Assembly: GCA_017380435.1 (NCBI GenBank)
Contig: JAFODZ010000021.1
Coordinates: forward strand, 1-37,494
Origin: Oscillospiraceae bacterium
GTDB taxonomy: Bacteria > Bacillota > Clostridia > Oscillospirales > Oscillospiraceae
Reading direction: 5' to 3'
Length of the DNA: 37,494 bases
In this document: piece after piece, positions 7,051-13,541 of the stretch
How positions within the stretch are numbered: position 1 is the first letter of the stretch
Layout of the letters: every line of letters starts with the position of its first letter
Position numbers and translations under genes: made by a program
The notes under the pieces: generated by a model
Databases searched by the model: none
Seen by the model: only the letters and a program-made list of their open reading frames with translations
What the model was told of the DNA's origin: nothing

Positions 7051-8202
7051 ATGATCACAAACGACATTCAGTACATCGGCGTGCAGGATCACGAAATCGA
7101 CCTATTTGAAGGTCAATATGTGGTTCCCAACGGCATGGCATACAATTCCTACTTAATCCAAGACGAAAAGACAGCGGTAATGGACACCGTTGACAGCCGT
7201 TTTGTTGCACAATGGCTGGAAAACATCAACCAGACTTTGGCGGGCAAATCCCCCGACTATCTGGTGGTTCATCATATGGAACCGGACCATTCCTCCGGCA
7301 TCGCCGCTTTCGCGGCTGCTTATCCCGACGCCACCGTGGTATCCTCCCGGATGGCCTTCGTGATGATGAAAAACTACTTTGGCAGCGACTTTGCAGACCG
7401 CCGGATCGTGGTCACCGAGGGCAGCACCCTATCCCTGGGCAAGCACGAGCTAACCTTTGTTGCCGCACCTATGGTACACTGGCCCGAAGTTATGGTCAGC
7501 TATGAGAAAGCCGACAAAGTACTCTTCTCCGCTGACGGATTTGGCAAATTTGGTGCGCTGGATGCCGATGAGGACTGGGCCTGCGAGGCCCGCCGGTACT
7601 ATATCGGCATCGTTGGCAAGTACGGCCCGCAGGTGCAGGATCTTCTGAAAAAGGCCGCTGCCCTGGATATTTCCATCATCTGCCCCCTCCATGGCCCTGT
7701 GCTGAAGGAAAATCTGGGCTACTACATCAATTTGTATGATACCTGGTCCTCCTACCGACCGGAGAGCAAGGGCGTTCTGATTGCCTACACCTCCGTCTAT
7801 GGTCACACCAAGGAAGCTGTGGAGCTGCTGGCTTCCGAGCTGGAATCCCTTGGTTGTGAAAAAGTGAGCATCGCCGACCTGGCTCGGGACGATATGGCAG
7901 AAGCTGTTGAGGATGCCTTCCGGTACGACCGACTGGTCCTGGCCACCACGACTTATAATGGCGACATTTTCCCCTTTATGCGGGAGTTCATCCATCATCT
8001 GACCGAGCGCAACTACCAAAACCGCACCGTAGGTATTATCGAAAACGGCTCCTGGGCACCCCAGGCCGCTAAGGTTATGACCCGGATGCTGGAAGAATGC
8101 AAGGATCTGACCTGGTTGGATCCCAAGGTAAAGCTGCAATGCGCCCTCAGCGACGATTCCCGGGCGCAGATCCGTCAGCTTGCCGAAGCGCTTTGTAAAT
8201 AA
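7051..8202 (+). CDS. Flavodiiron protein (FprA-type O2/NO reductase)
   Basis: A-type flavodiiron protein that reduces O2 to water and/or NO to N2O, an oxygen-defence enzyme of anaerobes. The 383-residue product has an N-terminal metallo-beta-lactamase-like domain with the di-iron ligands visible: H75-x-E77-x-D79-H80 (HHMEPDH), H143 in MVHW, D162 in SADGFG, and the His of CPLHGP near 220. A flavodoxin domain starts near 245 with the FMN loop YTSVYGHTKE. The usual family length and full ligand set suggest an active enzyme. The start is the ATG at 7051 after aaaggag; an upstream in-frame extension has no such site. It likely shares a transcript with the membrane protein 30 bp downstream. The electron donor (rubredoxin or similar) is not encoded here. 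Confidence 0.95.
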   Translation: MITNDIQYIGVQDHEIDLFEGQYVVPNGMAYNSYLIQDEKTAVMDTVDSRFVAQWLENINQTLAGKSPDYLVVHHMEPDHSSGIAAFAAAYPDATVVSSRMAFVMMKNYFGSDFADRRIVVTEGSTLSLGKHELTFVAAPMVHWPEVMVSYEKADKVLFSADGFGKFGALDADEDWACEARRYYIGIVGKYGPQVQDLLKKAAALDISIICPLHGPVLKENLGYYINLYDTWSSYRPESKGVLIAYTSVYGHTKEAVELLASELESLGCEKVSIADLARDDMAEAVEDAFRYDRLVLATTTYNGDIFPFMREFIHHLTERNYQNRTVGIIENGSWAPQAAKVMTRMLEECKDLTWLDPKVKLQCALSDDSRAQIRQLAEALCK

Positions 8203-8232
8203 AAAGCCAATCAGCTTTTGGAGTAGAGAAAA

Positions 8233-8991
8233 ATGAAAGAATTTTTCGGGTTTGGAGGATATAGCCGCCCGGCAGAAGGTTTTTTGTCCTGGCAGCACCT
8301 TTCCTTTGTTACCCTTTTGATGGCGGTTATGACTGTTCTGGCGATTTGGCTGGGCAAAAAATACCGACATTCCGACAAGAAGAATCAAGTGCTGATTGCC
8401 GCCGCTTTTTTGATTGACGGATTTGAGCTTTTCAAGATCGTCGTGCTTTGTCTGCGCTCCGGCTCTTTTTCTCCTGTTTTGTACGAACTACCGCTGTTTC
8501 TTTGCAGCATCCAACTCATCACCATTCCTCTGGCCGCCTTTGCGAAAGGCCGTATCAAGGAAGCGGCTTTGGATTTCGTCAGCATTTTCGGTCTTTTGGG
8601 CGCTGTCCTGGGAACCTATGGTGCAGGCAATAACTACGGCACCTACCCGGTTTTGAGTATGGACAATGTAGTTTCCGGCATCACCCACAGCATTTCCGGC
8701 TTTTGCGCGCTGTATATTTTCATTGCGGGACTGGCAAGTCTGAAAAAGGAAAATATCCCCATCACCTTGGGTATTTTATTCAGTTTCTGTATTGCCGCCT
8801 TCGCCGCCAATGAAGCTTTGGACTACAACTATATGTTTTTAAGGCGGGGCGACGGCACGCCTTATGACATCTTCTTCAATCTGCTGGGCGGTCATCCTGT
8901 GTTCTATCCGCTGACGGTTGTGGGACTGTTCGTCATTTACATCGGAATTTTTTACTATATTCGGTTTTTACTGCGCAAGAAAAATACATAA
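8233..8991 (+). CDS. YwaF/TMEM164-family integral membrane protein
   Basis: Integral membrane protein of 252 residues with about seven hydrophobic helices. It resembles the TIGR02206/YwaF family, related to eukaryotic TMEM164: an N-terminal FLSWQHLSFV segment, a helix with LPLFLCSIQL containing the family cysteine, and the late motifs NEALDYNYMFLRRGDGTPYDIF and GGHPVFYPLT. TMEM164 has been described as a cysteine-dependent phospholipid acyltransferase; whether bacterial members share this is unknown. The usual His two residues before the Cys appears to be Phe here. It lies 30 bp after the flavodiiron gene on the same strand, so co-transcription is likely, but no functional link is evident. 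Confidence 0.78.
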   Translation: MKEFFGFGGYSRPAEGFLSWQHLSFVTLLMAVMTVLAIWLGKKYRHSDKKNQVLIAAAFLIDGFELFKIVVLCLRSGSFSPVLYELPLFLCSIQLITIPLAAFAKGRIKEAALDFVSIFGLLGAVLGTYGAGNNYGTYPVLSMDNVVSGITHSISGFCALYIFIAGLASLKKENIPITLGILFSFCIAAFAANEALDYNYMFLRRGDGTPYDIFFNLLGGHPVFYPLTVVGLFVIYIGIFYYIRFLLRKKNT

Positions 8992-8997
8992 AAAGAC

Positions 8998-9028
8998 CGG
9001 GGGTACTGCGGATTTTGCAGTACCCCCG
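8998..9028. terminator. Bidirectional terminator between convergent genes
   Basis: 12-bp stem cgggggtactgc / gcagtacccccg with an A-rich left and right flank, between the YwaF-like gene (plus) and the YitT-like gene (minus). Confidence 0.85.
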
Positions 9029-9042
9029 AAAAACTTATTCAT

Positions 9043-9951
9043 TTACAAATTTCCTGTGCCGGAATCCAGCAGCTCCACTTCCACATTGCCCTTGGTATCC
9101 ACCCGCTGAAAATTGCCCATAACCTCGTTGACCTGACTGGTAATGGCAAAGGTATTGGGACATTCCCGTAAAATCGACGCCATGGTTGCCACCTGGCTTC
9201 GGTTCACAATGCAAACCAGCACACTGGTTTCCTGGCCCTTATAAATACCTCTGCCGGGCAGCACCGTAGCGCTGTGGTGCAGGCGGTTGATAATGGCATT
9301 GCTTATGTGCTCCGGGTTCTCCGTAATGATCTCGAAGCGCACGGCACTGCGTCCATTCTTGCCCAGCTGATCGGACACCATACTGGACATAAAGCTATAA
9401 AGAATGCACAAAATCACCGGTTCTAATTTGTAGTCATACACAAAGTAGGAAATGCCCGCCACGCAGCAATTGAGCAGGAAAAGCACCCAAAACAGATTGG
9501 TATGGGGCTTTTTCTTGTGGATGAGGGCAGCGACAAAGTCCATACCGCCGGTGACTGAGCCGCCCCGAATGAGAATGCTGAAGCAAGCGCCGGAGATAAT
9601 TCCTGCCACCAGAGGACCTAAAATGGTGCTGGTGCCTGTATCGGTGGCATACGCAAAACCGCTTAGATCCACATTTTCCAGCAGCAGAATGGCCAAAGAG
9701 AACACACTAACATAGGTCATACTCCGCAGCGCCATAGGCCGGCTAACCTTAAAAAATACGGCAATCGCCAAAGGAATGTTAATCAGCAGGCTTAAATAAC
9801 CAATGCTGATATCCGTAAGATACTGGATCATAGTACAAAGGCCGTTGATGCCGGCGGGGGCAAAGCTGTTAGGGAAGATAAATAAATGATAGTTAAATGC
9901 TCCCACCACAGCCAGCGCCGCTATTACAAAATATGTAAGAACTTTTTTCAT
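9043..9951 (-). CDS. YitT family membrane protein (DUF161 + DUF2179)
   Basis: Member of the YitT family, widespread in Firmicutes and of uncertain function. The 302-residue product has five to six N-terminal membrane helices, including the family feature FNYHLFIFPNSFAPAGINGLC near residues 20-40 and a GGSVTGGMDFVA loop near 135. A cytoplasmic DUF2179 domain (about 215-295) contains LHHSATVLPGRGIYKGQETSVLVCIV, the typical small-ligand-type fold. It stands alone, convergent with the YwaF-like gene and divergent from the barstar-barnase operon. The start ATG at 9951 begins MKKVLTYFVI. The Shine-Dalgarno site is weak. Confidence 0.93.
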   Translation of the reverse strand: MKKVLTYFVIAALAVVGAFNYHLFIFPNSFAPAGINGLCTMIQYLTDISIGYLSLLINIPLAIAVFFKVSRPMALRSMTYVSVFSLAILLLENVDLSGFAYATDTGTSTILGPLVAGIISGACFSILIRGGSVTGGMDFVAALIHKKKPHTNLFWVLFLLNCCVAGISYFVYDYKLEPVILCILYSFMSSMVSDQLGKNGRSAVRFEIITENPEHISNAIINRLHHSATVLPGRGIYKGQETSVLVCIVNRSQVATMASILRECPNTFAITSQVNEVMGNFQRVDTKGNVEVELLDSGTGNL

Positions 9952-10026
9952 AGGTTTTCCCCCGGGTTCAGAATAGCTTCAATATACCATAGCCGCAAGG
10001 TTTGGTCAATTGGATGTTTCCCCTTC

Positions 10027-10054
10027 TTTACATTTTTCAAAAAAGATGTATAAT
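10027..10054 (+). promoter_or_regulatory. Promoter of the barstar-barnase operon
   Basis: tttaca (10027-10032), 16-bp spacer, tataat (10049-10054), 28 bp upstream of the barstar ATG. Confidence 0.75.
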
Positions 10055-10082
10055 AAAATCAACAACACGCAAGGAGATCACT

Positions 10083-10355
10083 ATGGAAAAAATTATATGC
10101 GACTGCGCCGGAATTGCCAGCGCAGATGCGTTTCACTGTATGCTGGCTCAGGCATTAGGCTTTCCCGAAGATTACGGTCACAATCTGGATGCGCTGTTTG
10201 ACTGTCTGACCGAGTACCGGAAGGACCGGGAATTAGTTTTAACCAACTGGCACAGCCTGCAATACGCCTTAAAAGACTATTCCGAAAAGGCGTTGTATGT
10301 TTTTCGCTGCGCCTGCCAGGAAAACCGCCATCTGATCGTAACCCTGCACCCGTGA
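10083..10355 (+). CDS. Barstar-family ribonuclease inhibitor
   Basis: Cytoplasmic inhibitor expected to neutralise the barnase domain encoded directly downstream. The 90-residue product aligns along its whole length with Bacillus barstar. The inhibitory helix region PEDYGHNLDALFDCL keeps the equivalents of barstar N33, D35, D39 and C40. Differences at the known barnase contact positions are Y29 to D, W38 to F and E76 to C (VFRCACQE), which suggests a re-tuned partner interface. The start is ATG 10083 with aaggaga 5 bp upstream; longer upstream frames lack a ribosome-binding site. The gene is first in the operon, with the nuclease 11 bp later, so the inhibitor is made before the toxin. It has no signal peptide. 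Confidence 0.92.
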   Translation: MEKIICDCAGIASADAFHCMLAQALGFPEDYGHNLDALFDCLTEYRKDRELVLTNWHSLQYALKDYSEKALYVFRCACQENRHLIVTLHP

Positions 10356-10366
10356 GGTAACCAGGT

Positions 10367-11197
10367 ATGAAAAAAATAGTATCCTTATTCCTTGCGCTGC
10401 TTTTGCTGCTGTCGCTCTTCGGCTGCGGTCAAGCAAGTGCTCCCGCGCCGGAGATTACCCAAAGCGCTGCGGAACTCTTTACCGTTCCCGATCTGACGGG
10501 ACTGCATATTGACGGCCTTTCCCCATCGGAGCAATATTCGGTTAAAATCAGCCACGAGATGGAAAACGCCGGCTATATGGACGGCGAGATCGTCTCCCAA
10601 GCGCCTGTAGCCGGTGCTGAAGCCGAGGAAGGCGCAGTCATTTATGTGATCGTCCACCGAGGCGGCGACCCCTGGACGGATGTAACCGAAACAGAACCCG
10701 CACCCACAGAACCCACCCGTCCTGCCTATATCCCGATCTACCCCGACTACCCCGATCTGCCCGAGCAGACCGACCCGCCGATCCCGCCCCGGGAAGAGGA
10801 AACACTGCCCCCGCAGACAGATCCCCCCCAGACCGAGCCTCCTGTTGCCCCGCCCGATCAATCCTATCTGGATCCCGACGGCAGCTATACCACCAAGGAC
10901 GATGTGGCTCTGTATCTGCACCTGTATGGCCGCCTGCCGAAGAATTTCATAACCAAGAACCAGGCAGAAGACCTGTACGGTTGGGAAGGCGGATCTCTTT
11001 CCCGCTACGGAATGTGCATCGGCGGCGACCGGTTCTATAACCGGGAAGGCCAACTCCCCGGCGGTCAAACTTATTACGAGTGCGATATTGACACACTCTA
11101 CAGCGGAAGCCGGGGCGCAAAACGGCTGGTATTCACCTATTCCGGCATCATTTACTACACCTCTGATCACTACAAAACCTTCACAAGACTGTATTAA
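10367..11197 (+). CDS. Surface lipoprotein: PASTA-like domain, Pro/Thr-rich stalk, barnase ribonuclease domain
   Basis: Predicted exported, lipid-anchored guanyl-type ribonuclease of 276 residues. The signal peptide ends in LFGC with lipobox Cys20. Residues 38-98 look like one PASTA domain (VPDLTGL start, GEIVSQAPVAG middle, VIYVIVHRGG end). Residues 101-170 are a Pro/Thr/Glu-rich linker. Residues 174-276 align to barnase over its full length, with the catalytic or substrate-binding set present: K197 (barnase K27), R226 (R59), E238 (general base E73), R249 (R83), R253 (R87) and H268 (general acid H102). The barstar homologue immediately upstream supports a real toxin/inhibitor pair. It could be an interbacterial toxin, an autolysis-linked or nutrient-scavenging RNase, or a colicin-like effector; the sequence does not decide. 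glgB starts 22 bp downstream. Confidence 0.93.
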   Translation: MKKIVSLFLALLLLLSLFGCGQASAPAPEITQSAAELFTVPDLTGLHIDGLSPSEQYSVKISHEMENAGYMDGEIVSQAPVAGAEAEEGAVIYVIVHRGGDPWTDVTETEPAPTEPTRPAYIPIYPDYPDLPEQTDPPIPPREEETLPPQTDPPQTEPPVAPPDQSYLDPDGSYTTKDDVALYLHLYGRLPKNFITKNQAEDLYGWEGGSLSRYGMCIGGDRFYNREGQLPGGQTYYECDIDTLYSGSRGAKRLVFTYSGIIYYTSDHYKTFTRLY

Positions 11198-11219
11198 CAT
11201 TATGTAGGAGTTGAACATC

Positions 11220-13205
11220 ATGAAACATACAATCTTTCAATACGATCCCAACCTAAAAAACTACGAGGCAGATTTTGACCTGCGTAAAAGAAATTTTGAA
11301 AACAAGAAAAAAGAGCTGCTCCAAGGCAGCGCCACTTTGAAGGATTTCGCCTCCGGCCACTTGTACTTTGGCTTCCATAAGCAATCCGATGGCTGGTACT
11401 ACCGGGAATGGGCACCCGCTGCGGAGCGGATGTACCTGACCGGCGATTTCTGCGGCTGGGATCGGTACGCCTATCCTATGGAAAAAGGAGAAAATGGCGT
11501 ATTTACCCTGTTTCTGCCCGGCGCGGATGCTCTGAAGCACGGCCAAAAGGTTATGGCTATCGTCGTCAGCGGTGGCCGGGAGCTGGAGCGGATCCCGCTG
11601 TACATCCACCGTGTTGTGCAAGATCCCTACACCTTCACCTGGGACGGCGTGATCCACGATCCCCAGGATCCTTTTGTATGGAGCGATACGGGTTTTAAAC
11701 CCCAGAAAAAATTGTTCATCTATGAGTGCCACATCGGTATGGCCCAGGAAGAGGGCAAGGTTGGCACTTATGAGGAGTTCCGCATCCATATTCTGCCCAA
11801 GGTGCAGGAGTTGGGTTACAATACCATTCAGATTATGGCCATTATGGAGCATCCCTACTATGCATCCTTTGGCTACCAGGTCACCAACTTCTTTGCTGCC
11901 GCCTCTCGGTTTGGCACGCCGGAGGAGCTGAAAAAGCTCATCGATACCGCCCACAAAATGGGCATCGCCGTTTTGTTGGATGTGGTCCACTCCCACGCAT
12001 GCAAAAACACCCGGGAGGGCATCAACGAATTCGACGGCACAGATTACCAATTCTTCCACTCCGGTTCCAAGGGCGACCATCCTGCATGGAACACCAAATG
12101 CTTTAACTACGACAAAAACGAGGTCATCCACTTCCTGCTGTCCAACCTGCGGTACTGGATGGAGGAATACCACTTCGACGGCTTCCGTTTCGACGGTGTG
12201 ACCTCTATGCTCTACCACGACCACGGTCTGGGCACAGCCTTCACCGGCTACGATCAGTACTTCTCTCTCAATACCGATACCCAGGCCGTAACTTATCTCC
12301 AGCTGGCCAACGAAATGATTCGCCAGTGCAACCCCCACGCCATCACCATCGCCGAAGACACCTCTGCCCTGCCCGGCCTGGCGCTGCCTATTTCCAAGGG
12401 CGGCGTTGGCTTCGACTACCGGCTGGCTATGGGTGAACCGGATATGTGGATCAAGCTGCTAAAGGAAACTGCCGACGAATTTTGGAGCATGGACAACATC
12501 TACTATGAGCTTGCCATCCGTCGGCCTATGGAGCCTGTTATCGGCTACTGCGAATCCCACGATCAGGCATTGGTGGGCGATAAGACCATTATGTTCCGCC
12601 TGTGCGACAAAGAAATGTACTGGGGTATGGGCGTGTTTGATGGCAACATGGTCATCGACCGCGGTATGGCGCTGCATAAGATGATCCGCTTGATCACCGC
12701 ATCCCTGGGCGGCGAAGGCTACCTGACCTTTATGGGCAACGAATTCGGTCATCCCGAATGGATCGACTTCCCCCGGGAGGGCAACGGTTGGAGCTACCAT
12801 TACTGCCGCCGTCAGTGGAGTCTGGCAGATAACAAGGATCTGAAATTCCGCTTCCTGAAGGAATTTGAAAAAGATATGGTCGCTATGATGAAAAAGCGGA
12901 AGGTTTTGGGCGGACAGGATACCCAGCTGATGGTTCACAACGGAGATCAGCTGATGTTCTACAAGAAAGGCGATGCCTTCTTCGCCTTCAACTTCAGTCC
13001 CACACGCTCCTACGACGGTCTGTTCCTTCCCGTGCAAGAGCCCGGAGAATACCGGGTCATCCTCTCTACAGATGACTACTGCTACGGCGGTCACGGACGC
13101 ATCGCACACCAGACATACACCACCGTAGAAAACGCCGACGGCAAACCCGGCTTCTATATCTATCTTCCCAGCCGCACCGCTGCTGTGCTGCAAAAGATTT
13201 CCTAA
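11220..13205 (+). CDS. glgB: 1,4-alpha-glucan branching enzyme, eukaryotic-like GH13_8 type
   Basis: Glycogen branching enzyme, cutting alpha-1,4 chains and re-attaching them by alpha-1,6 bonds. The 661-residue product has an N-terminal CBM48 module (YYREWAPAAERMYLTGDFCGWD, about 60-85), a GH13 barrel and a C-terminal beta domain. The catalytic triad is visible: nucleophile D325 in GFRFDGVTS, acid/base E379 in ITIAEDTS and D448 in ESHDQALVG. The layout (FDGTDYQFFHSG, MLYHDHGLG, GNEFGHPEWIDFPREGN) is that of the eukaryotic-type GH13_8 subgroup rather than the E. coli GlgB type. ATG 11220 follows taggag by nine bases; a TTG nine bases earlier is unlikely. No other glycogen gene is adjacent. It may be transcribed with the barnase gene. 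Confidence 0.93.
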   Translation: MKHTIFQYDPNLKNYEADFDLRKRNFENKKKELLQGSATLKDFASGHLYFGFHKQSDGWYYREWAPAAERMYLTGDFCGWDRYAYPMEKGENGVFTLFLPGADALKHGQKVMAIVVSGGRELERIPLYIHRVVQDPYTFTWDGVIHDPQDPFVWSDTGFKPQKKLFIYECHIGMAQEEGKVGTYEEFRIHILPKVQELGYNTIQIMAIMEHPYYASFGYQVTNFFAAASRFGTPEELKKLIDTAHKMGIAVLLDVVHSHACKNTREGINEFDGTDYQFFHSGSKGDHPAWNTKCFNYDKNEVIHFLLSNLRYWMEEYHFDGFRFDGVTSMLYHDHGLGTAFTGYDQYFSLNTDTQAVTYLQLANEMIRQCNPHAITIAEDTSALPGLALPISKGGVGFDYRLAMGEPDMWIKLLKETADEFWSMDNIYYELAIRRPMEPVIGYCESHDQALVGDKTIMFRLCDKEMYWGMGVFDGNMVIDRGMALHKMIRLITASLGGEGYLTFMGNEFGHPEWIDFPREGNGWSYHYCRRQWSLADNKDLKFRFLKEFEKDMVAMMKKRKVLGGQDTQLMVHNGDQLMFYKKGDAFFAFNFSPTRSYDGLFLPVQEPGEYRVILSTDDYCYGGHGRIAHQTYTTVENADGKPGFYIYLPSRTAAVLQKIS

Positions 13206-13222
13206 AATATATGCCAAAAACC

Positions 13223-13484
13223 GTGTCATTGCGAACCAGTGCGCTTAAGTGGTGTGGCAATCCGTTTTCCCCAATACCTTCTCCCGGGGAGAAGGTGGCC
13301 GAGCGCAGCGAGGTCGGATGAGGAATGCGGGCAGAAAACTTGCCAATACGGACCATCCATCAAACTTTATCCTGTTTCCAGCCTGTCGCCGTTCCTCACC
13401 CGTCACGGCTTGCGCCGCGACACCCTCCCCCCCGGGGGAGGGTATATATCGGCGTGGCAATGCTGTGCTCCTCGGAATGACAAG
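13223..13484 (+). repeat. Composite palindromic repeat E (family 2) filling the glgB 3' gap
   Basis: The 336-bp space after glgB contains no credible gene. It is bounded by inverted ends gtgtcattgcgaa and tcggaatgacaag and holds an inner module (about 13265-13443). The inner module has its own inverted pieces: ttctccc/gggagaa, ggatgagga against tcctcaccc, and ccctccccccc/gggggaggg. Short ORFs across it are low-complexity readings of these palindromes. A collapsed relative is at 32608-32647, and the same ends occur inside repeat D. Confidence 0.72.
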
Positions 13485-13508
13485 GGAAGCTTCTTTTACA
13501 CGCTCAAA

Positions 13509-13538
13509 GGGGCGAGTTGCAAACGCAACTCGCCCTTT
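13509..13538. terminator. Hairpin downstream of the surface-protein gene
   Basis: Stem ggggcgagttgc / gcaactcgccc with a 4-nt loop; tttt follows on the plus strand and a weak cttt on the minus strand. It sits next to the stop of the minus-strand surface-protein gene. Confidence 0.65.
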
Positions 13539-13541
13539 TCA

